Shown here: one piece after another, positions 8,017 to 17,445 of the stretch
Layout: each line of letters opens with the position of its first letter
Position numbering within the stretch: the stretch's first letter is position 1
Assembly (NCBI RefSeq): GCF_024171785.1
Contig: NZ_JAMTCK010000017.1
Coordinates: 62,001-126,000, forward strand
Direction of reading: 5' to 3'
Length of the DNA: 64,000 nucleotides
DNA from: Goodfellowiella coeruleoviolacea
GTDB taxonomy: Bacteria; Actinomycetota; Actinomycetes; Mycobacteriales; Pseudonocardiaceae
Translations under genes and position numbers: made by a program
The notes under the pieces: generated by a model
What the model saw: only the letters and a program-made list of their open reading frames with translations
The model's database searches: none
Told to the model about the DNA's origin: nothing

Positions 8017-8637
8017 ATGAGCCGCTACGCACACCTGGCGTACACCGAGAGCGTGCGCCGTGAACAGGAGCAGAACGGCAGCGCCTCGGTGGGCGCCCGC
8101 GCCCTCGCGGGAGGCGACGCTCCGGATCCGCTCGGCCCGGACGAGGCGGCGTTCATCGCCGCCAGGGACGGGTTCTACCTGGCCAGCGTCAGCGAGACCG
8201 GCTGGCCGTACGTGCAGTACCGCGGCGGTCCGGCGGGCTTCGTGCACGTGCTGGACGAGCAGACGCTGGCGTTCGCCGAGGTGCGGGGCAATCGGCAGTA
8301 CATCACCACCGGCAACGTCCGCGCCGACGGTCGGGTGGCCCTCTTCTTCATGGACTACCCGCACCAGGCGCGCCTGAAGATCTTCGGGCACGCGCGGATC
8401 GCCACCCTCGACGACGATCCGGAGCTGACGCGGAAGCTGACGGAGCGGCGCACGGACGGGCGGGTGGAACGGCTGATGCTCATCCGCGTCGAGGGCTTCA
8501 ACTGGAACTGCCACCAGCACATCACCCCGCGCTACTCCGAGGCCGAACTCGCCGAGGCGCTCGCGCCCGTTCGGGCGCGCATCACCGAACTGGAGGAACA
8601 GAACAGGGCCCTGCGCGCGCTGCTCGCGGAGCGGTAG
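8017..8637 (+). CDS. Pyridoxamine 5'-phosphate oxidase-like flavoprotein
   Basis: A 206-residue protein of the PNPOx-like split-barrel fold: FIAARDGFYLASVSETGWPYVQYRGGP at residues 47-72, LAFAEVRGNRQYITTGNV at 86-103 and VALFFMDYPHQARLKIFGHARI at 108-130. The family binds FMN or F420 and reduces small molecules. A C-terminal helix (EALAPVRARITELEEQNRALRALL) looks like a short coiled coil. The gene abuts the ArsR-type regulator and is probably under its control. Confidence 0.85.
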   Translation: MSRYAHLAYTESVRREQEQNGSASVGARALAGGDAPDPLGPDEAAFIAARDGFYLASVSETGWPYVQYRGGPAGFVHVLDEQTLAFAEVRGNRQYITTGNVRADGRVALFFMDYPHQARLKIFGHARIATLDDDPELTRKLTERRTDGRVERLMLIRVEGFNWNCHQHITPRYSEAELAEALAPVRARITELEEQNRALRALLAER

Positions 8638-8664
8638 CGGACACGGCCACCCTTGACCCAAGAC

Positions 8665-8709
8665 GGAACCGATCGGTACCGTTCGCCAGAATGGAACCGA
8701 TCGGTACCG
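8665..8709. promoter_or_regulatory. Duplicated palindromic operator before MFS gene
   Basis: The 17-mer GGAACCGATCGGTACCG occurs twice, at 8665-8681 and 8693-8709, with starts 28 bases apart. Each copy contains the palindrome ACCGATCGGT. The second copy runs up to the ribosome site of the MFS gene at 8720. A TetR- or MarR-type protein would fit, but no regulator gene lies next to it; the controlling protein is probably encoded elsewhere. Confidence 0.65.
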
Positions 8710-8719
8710 AGGAGGGTTC

Positions 8720-9967
8720 ATGACTCGTCCGTCCACCCAGGACAGTGGCGGCAGCACATCGGCCGCCACACCGGGACAGGGCTCGGACACGTCGCACTGG
8801 CGGAGCGTCCTGATGCTCGGCTTCGGCACCTTCGCGATCGGTACCGACGAGTTCGTCCTCGCCGGCGTGCTGCCCGAGTTCAGCAAGTCACTGGGCGTCT
8901 CCATCGCCACGGCGGGGCAGGTCGTCACCGTCTTCGCGCTGACCTGCGCCGTGATGTCCCCGATCCTGGCCACCCTCACCGCTGTCTGGCCGCGCCACCG
9001 GGTGCTGAAGCTGTCCGTCCTGCTCTACCTGCTCGGCGTCGTCGGGACGGGGCTCGCCCCGAGCTTCCCGTGGGTGCTGATCGCCCAGGTCGTCGCCGCC
9101 TCCGGCGCCGGCCTGTACATCCCGGCGGCCAGCGTCACCGCCTCCGCACTGGTGGGCGCCGAGCGCCGCGGCCGGGCCATCGCCGCCGTCACCACCGGAC
9201 TGACCGCCGCGACCGCGCTGGGCGCGCCGATCGGCACCGTGGTGGGCAGCGCGCTCGGCTGGCGGGCGACGATGTGGTTCATCACCGTGCTCACCGTGCT
9301 GAGCCTGATCGGCGTCCTCGCCCTCGTCCCCCGGGTGTCCGTGCCGGCCCCGGGCGGACTGCGCCAGCGCCTCGCACCACTGGGCGACCGCCGCGTGGTC
9401 GTCGTCCTGGCCACCACTCTGGTCGCGTTCACCGCCGCGTACGTCGTCTACACCTACATGGCCGAGGTGTTCGCCCCCGCCACCGGCGGCGACGGCACGC
9501 GGCTGGCCGTGCTCATGTTCGCCTTCGGCCTGACCGGCACGGCCGGCAACTACTACGCGGGCACGCTGGCCGACCGGTTCGGCGCGCGCCTGGTGGTCGG
9601 CGGCGCCGTCGCGCTGCTCGCGGTCAGCCTCGTCGTCCTCCCGTTCGCGACCGGCTCGTTCGCCGCCGCCCTCGTCATCACCGTGGTCTACGGCATCGCG
9701 GCGTGGGGCATCACCGCGCCCCAGCAGTCCCGGCTCATCGCGCTGAACCCCGCCTCGGCCCCCCTGCTCATCTCGCTCAACGCGGCGTTCCTCTACCTCG
9801 CCATCGCCTTCTCCGGCGTCATCGGGGCGGTGGGCATCGGCGCCATCGGCGCCCGGTGGATCAGCCTGATCGGTGCCGTGGTGGCCGTGCTCGCCCTGGC
9901 CCTGTCCGAACTGGGACACCGCCTGGCGACCGCCCGGTCCGCACCGGCCCCCGACCCCACCGCCTGA
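8720..9967 (+). CDS. MFS efflux transporter (DHA1 family)
   Basis: A 415-residue, 12-helix transporter of the AraJ/Cml-type DHA1 group. After a hydrophilic N-terminus of about 28 residues comes helix 1 with the hallmark LGFGTFAIGTDEFVLAGVLPE. Helix 2 is followed by the loop AVWPRHRVLKLS, and motif C-like residues AALGAPIGTVVGSALGWRATMW lie in helix 5. Members expel drugs or sugars by proton antiport. A GAGGAGG ribosome site precedes ATG 8720. Two operator copies in its promoter suggest inducible expression. Confidence 0.85.
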   Translation: MTRPSTQDSGGSTSAATPGQGSDTSHWRSVLMLGFGTFAIGTDEFVLAGVLPEFSKSLGVSIATAGQVVTVFALTCAVMSPILATLTAVWPRHRVLKLSVLLYLLGVVGTGLAPSFPWVLIAQVVAASGAGLYIPAASVTASALVGAERRGRAIAAVTTGLTAATALGAPIGTVVGSALGWRATMWFITVLTVLSLIGVLALVPRVSVPAPGGLRQRLAPLGDRRVVVVLATTLVAFTAAYVVYTYMAEVFAPATGGDGTRLAVLMFAFGLTGTAGNYYAGTLADRFGARLVVGGAVALLAVSLVVLPFATGSFAAALVITVVYGIAAWGITAPQQSRLIALNPASAPLLISLNAAFLYLAIAFSGVIGAVGIGAIGARWISLIGAVVAVLALALSELGHRLATARSAPAPDPTA

Positions 9968-10192
9968 CCCGCCCGACCGACCGGAACCCGCCCCACGCCT
10001 CGAAAACCGGGTCGAACCCGGCGACGCCGGCTCGACCGGAATACCCCAGCCGCCACCCGACGTCGAGTTCGGCGACGCCAGCCAGGTCGACTGCACCAGT
10101 GGCGGAGTTGTCCACAGTGGACCACTCAGGGCCGCCGGCGCCCGGTGCGCTGGCTCGACGCGCACCGGGCGCTGACGTGCCGCGCGGCGCGG

Positions 10193-11368
10193 TCACGCGG
10201 AGGTCGGTGCCGGCGCGGCCGCCGTCTCGCGCTTCTGCAGTGCCCCGGACACCAGGGTCACCACGAGCGCGGCCACGGCCATCGCCGCGCCGACCAGGTT
10301 GGGCGAGGTGTAGCCGCCACCCGCGTCGATGGCGAGGCCGCTGAGGTAGGCGCCCACGGAGATGCCCAGGTTGGCGGCTGACGCGGCGGCGGACGAGGCC
10401 AGCGTTGGCGCGCCAGCGGCCTTGTCGATGGCCCGGGTCATGAAGCCCGGCACGGTGGCGAAGCCGGCCGCGCCCAGCAGCACCAGCGTGATCACCGCGA
10501 GGACCTTGTTGGCCGAGGTCACCACGAAGGCCAGCAGCACCGCGGCGAGCAGCGCCTGCGCCACGTACAGGGTGGGCAACTGGGCGCGGTCGGCGAACCG
10601 GCCGCCGATCAGGTTGCCCGCCACCAGGCCGATGCCGAACAGCACCAGCAGCGGGGTGATGGTGCCGGTGGAGAAGCCGGTGACCTCGGTCAGCAGCGGG
10701 GCGATGTAGCTGAACGAGGCGAACAGCGCGCCGATGGACAGCGCCGCGGTACCCAGCGCGAGCCACACCTGCGGGCGCTTGAACACGGCCAGTTCGCGGC
10801 CGAGGTGGGCGTCGGTCGGCTTGGGCGTCGCGGGCACCATCGCGATCACGCCGACCAGGCTGACCAGGCCGATAACGGTGATCATCCAGAACGTGGCGCG
10901 CCAGCCGAGGGACTGGCCGATCCAGTTGCCCAGCGGCGCGCCGACCACGTTGGCGACGGTGAGCCCGGTGAACACCAGCGAGATGGCGCGGGAGCGCTTG
11001 TCCGGTGCCACCAGGTCGGCCGCGACCACCGAGGCGATGCCGAAGAACGCGCCGTGGCAGACCGCGGCCAGCACCCGGCCGGCCATCAGCAGGGCGTAGC
11101 CGGGAGCGAGCGCGGACAACAGGTTGCCGACGATGAACAGCACCATCAGCAGCACGAGCATGGTCTTGCGGGACTGCTTGGTGCCCAGCGCCGTGACCAC
11201 CGGACCGCCGATGACGACGCCCAGCGCGTAGCCGGAGACGAGCAGACCCGCGGTGGTGATGCCGACCGACAGGTCCTGCGCGATCTCCGGCAGCAGGCCC
11301 ATGATCACGAACTCCGTTGTGCCGATGCCGAAACTGCTGATCATCAGCGCGACGAGTGCGAGTGGCAT
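10193..11368 (-). CDS. MFS efflux transporter (DHA1 family)
   Basis: A 391-residue DHA1 transporter starting at ATG 11368 (MPLALVALMISSFGIGTTEF) with an AAAGGGG ribosome site. The signature FGIGTTEFVIMGLLPEIA is in helix 1, the helix 2-3 loop is TALGTKQSRKTM, and motif C VVGAPLGNWIGQSLGWRATFW is in helix 5. It is paralogous to the pump at 8720 but faces the other way. It shares a divergent promoter with the MarR gene at 11538; an inverted repeat in that promoter is likely the control site. Confidence 0.87.
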   Translation of the reverse strand: MPLALVALMISSFGIGTTEFVIMGLLPEIAQDLSVGITTAGLLVSGYALGVVIGGPVVTALGTKQSRKTMLVLLMVLFIVGNLLSALAPGYALLMAGRVLAAVCHGAFFGIASVVAADLVAPDKRSRAISLVFTGLTVANVVGAPLGNWIGQSLGWRATFWMITVIGLVSLVGVIAMVPATPKPTDAHLGRELAVFKRPQVWLALGTAALSIGALFASFSYIAPLLTEVTGFSTGTITPLLVLFGIGLVAGNLIGGRFADRAQLPTLYVAQALLAAVLLAFVVTSANKVLAVITLVLLGAAGFATVPGFMTRAIDKAAGAPTLASSAAASAANLGISVGAYLSGLAIDAGGGYTSPNLVGAAMAVAALVVTLVSGALQKRETAAAPAPTSA

Positions 11369-11422
11369 CGCACCGGCCCCTTTCGTGGATACGGCCGTCA
11401 CGACTGAACGACCGGTGAGAGT

Positions 11423-11480
11423 ATGTACGTGCATAGTTTGTTTTCGACCTAGTATGAGTGTCAAGACTATGCACGTACAT
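11423..11480. promoter_or_regulatory. MarR operator pair in divergent promoter
   Basis: The 14-base arm ATGTACGTGCATAG (11423-11436) is repeated in inverse at 11467-11480 (CTATGCACGTACAT). Each arm is itself nearly palindromic (TGTACGTGCA), so two dimer sites about 44 bases apart are plausible. They sit between the MFS gene (minus) and the MarR gene (plus). Confidence 0.7.
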
Positions 11481-11537
11481 CTGTTGTTCAGGGCAGTGCT
11501 GCTGGTGCAAACTTGGTCCAGCGAAGGAGGTGCCCCC

Positions 11538-11990
11538 ATGCCGCAGGCCGCGGGTCCCCAGCCCCGGATCGAACTGCCGACCGAGACCGAGCGCCGGTGG
11601 CACCGCCTCCGGTTGGCGGTGGGCCGGATCAACGAGCGGCTCGAACGCGCCCTGAGCCCGTACGGGCTGTCGCTGTCCGAGTACACCGCCCTCGCCGCGC
11701 TCCAGTTCTCCGACGACGGCGGCCACCTCCGCCAACAGGTGCTCGCCGACGCCGTGCCGCTCAACCAGAGTTCGCTGAGCCGCCTGGTGGCCCGTCTGGA
11801 ACGGGAGGGGCTGACCGAGCGCTACCACTGCTACAACGACCGCCGGGGCGTCTACACGCAGATCACCGAGAAAGGCCGGCGCAAGGTGCACGAAGCCCGC
11901 ACGGCCTACCTCGACACCCTGCGGGAAGCACTGGCCGACGAGGAAGCCGACGACCTGCTCACCGCGCTGTTCGCGGTCGGCGCGGAGTAG
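11538..11990 (+). CDS. MarR-family transcriptional regulator
   Basis: A 150-residue MarR protein from ATG 11538, with AAGGAGG seven bases upstream. The winged helix is clear: LSLSEYTALAALQFS, LADAVPLNQSSLSRLVARLE (recognition helix, residues 72-92) and the wing ERYHCYNDRRGVYTQITEKG. Long N- and C-terminal helices form the dimer interface. It is divergent from the MFS gene, with a strong inverted repeat between them, so it should repress the pump until a ligand binds. Confidence 0.9.
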   Translation: MPQAAGPQPRIELPTETERRWHRLRLAVGRINERLERALSPYGLSLSEYTALAALQFSDDGGHLRQQVLADAVPLNQSSLSRLVARLEREGLTERYHCYNDRRGVYTQITEKGRRKVHEARTAYLDTLREALADEEADDLLTALFAVGAE

Positions 11991-12471
11991 CGGTACGGCC
12001 GGGTGACGTTCCCCGTGTCGCGGCGACCGACGGGGCGCGACACCTCGGCTCCGCGCGGCCGGTCGGACCACGAACGGCGCTGACCGTCCGCCTCGGCACA
12101 CCCAGACCGCCACGCGCCCCCTGCTGCTGCCCGGAGCGGCAAAGATCCGTGGCCGCGCGGCCCGGCGGCGGCTGCACCGGTGCGAGCTGCCCGGCCACCG
12201 GAATACGATGCGGCGACACCCTCACTCCCGACGTGGGAGAAGCCGGCTGTCGCGGCACCAACAGTGTGGCGGCGGCACACCTCGGCCCGGTCGGAAGCGC
12301 GCTCGGACCAGTGATGGGAAAGCCGGCGCGGCACCGGTACCACCCGATGCGTGGCTCGTTCCGGCCGATCGGCTGCCCGCGCCGACCGCCGGGCCCGGAG
12401 CAACCAGGTACATCCCCAGGACACCAGCACGGTCAGTTCGGTTGATGTCGCCGAACTGCGGAGAGGACCGC
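11991..12471. other. Gap before the cyclase gene
   Basis: About 480 bases with no ORF that looks coding on either strand. The last bases hold a GGAGAGGA ribosome site for the cyclase gene. I see no convincing operator or hairpin. Confidence 0.5.
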
Positions 12472-14436
12472 ATGACCGCCCTTCAGACGTCGAGCCCGCT
12501 CGACGACCTCTGCGCTCTCCAGCACGACGACGGGCGTTGGGAAGCGGAGATGGTGTGGAGTGCCGGCCTGCTCGCCCACTACGTCATCGCGCGCCGCGTC
12601 GCCGGTCCGTGGCCGATGGACGCCGACGACGTCCGGGGAACCCTGCGCCAGTTCGAGGTCACGCGGCTGCCCGACGGGGCCTGGCCAGTGCACCTCGAAG
12701 GCGAGGGCAGCACGTCGGGCACGGTGCTGGCGTACGTGGCACTGCGGGTGCTCGGCGTCCCACCGGACGATGAACTCGTCGCGCGAGCGCGACGCTGGCT
12801 GCACGCACGTCCCAACGCCGTCCTGCACATGCCGTCAATGGCACGTGTCTGGCTCGCCGTGCTGGGCCTGTACGAATACGAGGGCATCGCGCCCATAACG
12901 CCGGAACTCCTGCTGGCGCCGACGTGGTTTCCCCTGCATCCCCACCGGTTCTCGTGTCACGTGCGGCAGGCCTACGCGGGAATGTCGCAGCTGTACGGCG
13001 CGAAGGTGCGGTTCGACCTCGGTGAGCTGACCGAACCGCTGCGCGCGGAGCTGTACGACCGTCCCTACCGGTCGATCGACTTCCGGGCGGCGAGGTTCCG
13101 GCTCGACGCACCGGAAGTGTGCGCGCCCCCTTCTGCCGCGGTCAGCTTTGCCTACCGCCTGCTCTCGTTGTACGAGCGGCGTCCGATCCCCGCGCTGCGG
13201 CGCGCCGCGCTGCGCAGGTCGGTCGCGCTCACCGAGGCCGACCGCATGGCGAGCGGCGGGCAGGGGCTCACCGTGTTGCACGGGCTGCTCGGACACCTCG
13301 GCCACGCCTCGTCCGCTCCACCGACCGCCGAACTCCACCGGCGGATCCTCGCGTTCGACGTCTGGCGGTGGCACGACGACCAGGAGGGACTGCGGTTCAC
13401 CGGAGCCCGCTCCAGCAGTTGGGACACGGCGTTCGCGCTCCGCGCGTGTGCCGCCGCGCCGTCGACGCCCGCCGCCCGGGCAGCGGTGGCCAAGGCACAT
13501 CGCTGGCTCCTCCGTCAGCAGGTGACCGAGGAACTCCCGAGTTCGGAGAACACCGGTCGTGACCCGGTGCTGGGTGGTTGGTGCTTCTCCGACGCAGCAC
13601 ACCGCTGGCCCGTGGCGGACTGCACCGCCGAAGCGCTGTCCGCTCTGCTCGTCGTCCGCGAGCGCGCCGACCTGCGCGCGGTCACCGAGCCCGTGCCGGT
13701 GCGCGCGCTCGTTGCCGGGGTGAAGTTCATCTTGAGCAGGCAGAACCGTGACGGAGGCTTCGCAACCTACGAACGAGCGCGGATGCCGAGGGTGTTCGAG
13801 CGGTTGAACATGACGGAGACCTACGTCGACTGCATGAGTGATCACTCCTATGTGGAGTGCACCGGCTCGTGCATCGCGGCCCTTGCCCGATTCCGCAGGG
13901 CTTGTCCTTCCGTGCACGCGCGCGTCATCGACGCGGCCATTCGGCGCGGCGTCGCCTACCTGAAGTCCCAGCAACGTCCCGACGGGAGCTACCGGGGGGA
14001 ATGGGGCATCACGTTCACCTACGGCACCTTCTTCGCCCTGGAAGGGCTCGTCACCGCGGGAGTCAGCCGGTCAGATCCGGCCATCGCCAGGGCGGTCAGC
14101 TGGTTGCTGGCGACACAGCGTCGCGATGGCGGTTGGTCGGAGCACCATTCGAGCATGCTCTCGGGTGTCCACACCGAACTGCCCGAGGCCCACGCCGCCA
14201 TGACCGCGTGGGCGGTGCTGGCCCTGCTGGCCGGCGGACTGCCCGACGATCACCCGGCTGTGCAACGGGGGAGGGACCGGCTCCTGGCGCTGCGCGCGGA
14301 CCACGACGGGCGTGGGTGGCCGAAGCAGGCGGCCAACGGGGCGTTCTACGGTAGCGGCGTCCTCGACTACCGCCTCTACAAGGACGTCTTCCCCACCTGG
14401 GCGCTCGGCGCGCACAGCGCCGAGGCACGTGCGTGA
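12472..14436 (+). CDS. Oxidosqualene-cyclase-type triterpene cyclase
   Basis: A 654-residue class II triterpene cyclase from ATG 12472. The catalytic motif is VADCTAEAL with Asp383 followed by Cys384, as in lanosterol/cycloartenol synthases (xDCTAE). Squalene-hopene cyclases instead carry DxDDTA. Other stretches also match oxidosqualene cyclases: VWLAVLGLYEYEGI near residue 125, FSCHVRQAYAGMSQLYG near 160, SSWDTAFALRA near 314, QNRDGGFATYE near 424, SDHSYVECTGSCIAAL near 455, EWGITFTYGTFFALEGL near 510 and KDVFPTWALG near the end. QW repeats (QxxxGxW-like) recur. The normal reaction is cyclisation of 2,3-oxidosqualene to a sterol or triterpene alcohol. It is slightly shorter than eukaryotic enzymes (about 730) because the N-terminal extension is missing. 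No squalene epoxidase is nearby, so the substrate is uncertain. Confidence 0.85.
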   Translation: MTALQTSSPLDDLCALQHDDGRWEAEMVWSAGLLAHYVIARRVAGPWPMDADDVRGTLRQFEVTRLPDGAWPVHLEGEGSTSGTVLAYVALRVLGVPPDDELVARARRWLHARPNAVLHMPSMARVWLAVLGLYEYEGIAPITPELLLAPTWFPLHPHRFSCHVRQAYAGMSQLYGAKVRFDLGELTEPLRAELYDRPYRSIDFRAARFRLDAPEVCAPPSAAVSFAYRLLSLYERRPIPALRRAALRRSVALTEADRMASGGQGLTVLHGLLGHLGHASSAPPTAELHRRILAFDVWRWHDDQEGLRFTGARSSSWDTAFALRACAAAPSTPAARAAVAKAHRWLLRQQVTEELPSSENTGRDPVLGGWCFSDAAHRWPVADCTAEALSALLVVRERADLRAVTEPVPVRALVAGVKFILSRQNRDGGFATYERARMPRVFERLNMTETYVDCMSDHSYVECTGSCIAALARFRRACPSVHARVIDAAIRRGVAYLKSQQRPDGSYRGEWGITFTYGTFFALEGLVTAGVSRSDPAIARAVSWLLATQRRDGGWSEHHSSMLSGVHTELPEAHAAMTAWAVLALLAGGLPDDHPAVQRGRDRLLALRADHDGRGWPKQAANGAFYGSGVLDYRLYKDVFPTWALGAHSAEARA

Positions 14437-14678
14437 CAGGCGCTGCCGCGTGGCCACTCGTGGTCGCCGGTGGCCGCGCACCGACCCAGGTGTGCCCTTT
14501 TTGCTCGAACGTGCTGCCTGTTTGATTCCGCTGATTGACGAGGTGTTCGTGCGGCCCGTACCTTGACGTCATCAACAGCGGTGTGCCGCACGACTGCACC
14601 AGGGATGAGCGAAATATCTGTTTCGGCGCATGTCGCGGACGCTGATCGCTAAATCATAATCTCCTGGGGCTGGAGTAA

Positions 14679-16550
14679 TTGAACGCTGTAATCAGCACGG
14701 TGACGGTATTCTGCGTCGCCCAGCTGGCTAGTGTGATTCTGTTGACGTGCAATCCGCACCGACGGAAACAATCGCACCGATCCGCACTGCACCACAACGT
14801 ACTGGTGGTCAACGTACTCTGCTTCGCGCTGGGCTTGCTCGCCGCCGTGGCAGCCGGGGGAAGTTTCCTCCACTGCCTCGTCGTGGCGACGGTCGGGGCA
14901 ATGGCCGGTGGAGTGGCCGGCCATCTCCTGGTCAACTTCTGGCCGGCCGGCACGACCTACATCGTGACCAAACTGGCGATGTGCGTGCTGTCGTTCGTCT
15001 GGTCCGTGTCGTTCGTGACCTTCATCGCCGATTACGGGATCAGCGTGCTGACCATCGCGCTGACCGTGGTCGGCCTGCTGCTTTCCATCGTGTTCCTCCC
15101 GTCTGATCTGCTCGTGGACCTTGAGACGTGGCAGGTGCTGTTCCGGTTCAGGTGGCGCAGGCAGGGTGGCACGGTGCGCACTCGTCCGCCGGAGTACGCG
15201 CCGATGGTTTCCGTGCAGGTGCCGATACACGCGGAGCCACCGGAGATCGTCATCCGGACTCTCGACGCGCTGAGTCGCCTCAACTACCCCAACTACGAAG
15301 TGATGGTGATCGACAACAACACGGCGGACGAGGCGTTGTGGCGGCCGGTGGCGGAGCACTGCGCGCGGCTGGGACCACGATTCCGGTTTCTGCACGTGGA
15401 GGGAATCGCCGGCGCCAAGGCAGGGGCGTTGAACTGGGCCCGGCCCTACATCGCGGCCGGCACCGAACTGGTGGGGGTGGTCGACGCCGACTACGTCGCG
15501 CACCCGGACTGGCTCGCCCACACCGTCGGGTACTTCCAGGACCCCGCCATGGGTTTCGTCCAGTGTCCGCACGCCTACCGCGACTACGAGTCGTCGGCCT
15601 TCGGCCGGATCGCCAACGCGGAGTACACCCCCTTCTTCCGCACGGCCATGATCGGCCTCGACGAAAACGGCGCGGGGATCACGGTGGGCACCATGTCGGT
15701 CATCCGGCTGGCCGCTCTGGACGGTGCCGGCGGATGGGCGGAGTGGTGCATGACCGAGGATTCCGAACTAGCCATCCGGATCCACGCCCAGGGATACACG
15801 TCGACCTACGTCGAACGCCCCTACGGTTGGGGGCTGATACCGGATACCTGGGCCGGGTACAAGAAGCAGCGATACCGGTGGACCTACGGGCCGGTCCAGG
15901 AGTGGCTCGCCCATCGTCGTCTTTTTTATCCCGGAAACAGCAGGATTCCGTCGCAACTCAATCTGGTGCAGCGGCTGTACCACGCGAACCACGGGCTGCG
16001 GAACTACATCTTGGGCATTCGGTTCGTCGGCCTCGCCTTCGGTCCGGTCGTCCTGCTTTCCATGATCGCGAACGGCGACATGTGGCCCGTGCCAGTCGGC
16101 TGGTTGGTCCCGTTCGCGGCCTTGTTCGTCACCAAGCAGGTCCTGCGCGTGGCGGAGTGCCGGCAGGTCCTGCGCTACACCGCTCGCGAGTTCCTTCGAC
16201 TGACGATCGCCGCTCGGGCTCTCTTCTACGTGATCAGCGTGGCGTCGTTCGCCGCCGTTCTGGGGCGGAAGACGATGTGGCAACGGACCGACAAGTTCCG
16301 CCGGCGGCAACGGAGTTTCCCCGCACTGCAGGGCGCCGTCGTGGAGACCGTGCTCGCGGTGCTGTTCCTGGTTTTTGCCGTGTTGTCGGTCGCGGCACTG
16401 CCGATCGGGATCGTCTCGGTGGTGATGGCGGGCGGTTTCCTGTCGCAGTCGCTCACCTTCGCCGCCGCGCCGGCATTGGCGTACCTGTCAGCTCGCGACC
16501 TGGAACGGAGCGCGCTGCCGACTGAGACGATTCCACTCGTGAGCAGGTGA
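14679..16550 (+). CDS. Membrane GT2 glycosyltransferase, cellulose-synthase-like
   Basis: A 623-residue processive-type GT2 enzyme. Four or five N-terminal membrane helices (residues 1-140) precede a cytoplasmic catalytic domain with the nucleotide-sugar Asp motif VVDADY near 267, TEDSEL near 358 and QKQRYRW near 394. Several C-terminal helices follow (430-620). Together D, DxD, TED and QxxRW define the cellulose synthase/hyaluronan synthase/NdvB-like clan. The best start is TTG 14679, with GGAG upstream. It lies 242 bases after the triterpene cyclase gene on the same strand; joint action, such as a glycosylated triterpenoid or an envelope polysaccharide, is inference only. Confidence 0.85.
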   Translation: MNAVISTVTVFCVAQLASVILLTCNPHRRKQSHRSALHHNVLVVNVLCFALGLLAAVAAGGSFLHCLVVATVGAMAGGVAGHLLVNFWPAGTTYIVTKLAMCVLSFVWSVSFVTFIADYGISVLTIALTVVGLLLSIVFLPSDLLVDLETWQVLFRFRWRRQGGTVRTRPPEYAPMVSVQVPIHAEPPEIVIRTLDALSRLNYPNYEVMVIDNNTADEALWRPVAEHCARLGPRFRFLHVEGIAGAKAGALNWARPYIAAGTELVGVVDADYVAHPDWLAHTVGYFQDPAMGFVQCPHAYRDYESSAFGRIANAEYTPFFRTAMIGLDENGAGITVGTMSVIRLAALDGAGGWAEWCMTEDSELAIRIHAQGYTSTYVERPYGWGLIPDTWAGYKKQRYRWTYGPVQEWLAHRRLFYPGNSRIPSQLNLVQRLYHANHGLRNYILGIRFVGLAFGPVVLLSMIANGDMWPVPVGWLVPFAALFVTKQVLRVAECRQVLRYTAREFLRLTIAARALFYVISVASFAAVLGRKTMWQRTDKFRRRQRSFPALQGAVVETVLAVLFLVFAVLSVAALPIGIVSVVMAGGFLSQSLTFAAAPALAYLSARDLERSALPTETIPLVSR

Positions 16551-16659
16551 ACCGGGTCCGCTGGGGTACCGCGGCGGCGAATGGTCGGCGTGTCCCGTGC
16601 TGGGACGCCGAACGCACGGCCCCGTCGAGGCCCGTGACCGCCGCGCCCCAGCACACTGT

Positions 16660-16830
16660 TCGCCGTGGACCCGCAGCGCCCTGGTCATCGCCGGACCGCA
16701 CCCGAACGAACCGATCGGCTTGCTGACCGGGCCATACCTGGCCGGGCCGGTCGCCGAGGACGACCTCGGCTTCACGTGGCACCTCATCGGTCGCGTCGAT
16801 CCGGCCGGCGATCTCGTGATTCCCCGGTAG
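16660..16830 (+). pseudogene. M14 zinc-carboxypeptidase fragment
   Basis: The plus frame reads ALVIAGPHPNEPIGLLTG followed by LGFTWHLIGRVDPAGDL. This matches the metal-binding HxxE segment (HPNE) of M14-like carboxypeptidase/succinylglutamate desuccinylase proteins and the following WHLIPxxDPDG strand. Both flanks of the domain are missing and a stop follows at once. It is a fragment left by decay. Confidence 0.5.
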
Positions 16831-16860
16831 AGGTCCAGCCCACCCCGCTAGCCTGGGTCG

Positions 16861-17223
16861 GTGCCCATGTCATCGGCCATCCGCGCTCAGGTGCGAACCT
16901 TTCTGGAGCCGGGGGACACGATTCGCTACATGTTTCCCGCCCAACTCGTACAGAGTGTGACTCCGTACGTCGTGATCGTGGTCAGTGATTCCGCGGTGAC
17001 GGTGCTGTCCACCGGGTTGTTGGGGCGGAGCAAACCGAAATCCGTGCTGGCCAGGTATCCGCGAAGCACCAGCATCGGACCGGTCGACCCCACGCCGATC
17101 CCGACCTTCACGCTGTCCGGGATCCGATATGAGGTGGACGACGAGTACGTGCCCGTGATCAACGCCGCGGACGCGGAGAATTCCGCCGACTTCCTGCCGC
17201 CCGACCCACTGCCCGATCTCTGA
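16861..17223 (+). CDS. Small conserved hypothetical protein (PH-like?)
   Basis: A 120-residue soluble protein from GTG 16861. The predicted pattern is mostly beta strands (IRYMFPAQLV, PYVVIVVSDSAVTVLSTGLLG, PKSVLARYPR) with a Pro/Asp-rich end, which recalls small bacterial PH-like domains. No catalytic motif is visible. It stands alone between the decayed carboxypeptidase and a tRNA gene. Coding quality is good, but the function is unknown. Confidence 0.6.
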   Translation: MPMSSAIRAQVRTFLEPGDTIRYMFPAQLVQSVTPYVVIVVSDSAVTVLSTGLLGRSKPKSVLARYPRSTSIGPVDPTPIPTFTLSGIRYEVDDEYVPVINAADAENSADFLPPDPLPDL

Positions 17224-17445
17224 CCAGTCCGGTTCCGCCGGTCCTGGTGGCGATCCTGCGCGATCAGCTCGATCGGTTGGGCACGGCGACGGTCGGGCTG
17301 CTCTTCTGCTCCCCAGTGGCGGCGTGGTGTCCCCGCCCACCTACTTCCGGGTGTGGAGGGGCACGGGCCCACCCGCTCGCCCCGGGCCGGGTGGCCTCTC
17401 CCCCGGCCGGTCCCACGACCCGCGGCCATCGCGACTGCCCGGGAA

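Noticed and set aside
9861-12113. Minus-strand ORF of 750 codons
   Set aside because: It overlaps the MarR gene and another frame of the MFS gene at 10193; both real genes have clear motifs and a shared operator.
12472-14436. Squalene-hopene cyclase
   Set aside because: The catalytic motif is DCTAE with a single Asp followed by Cys, and several blocks follow oxidosqualene cyclases.
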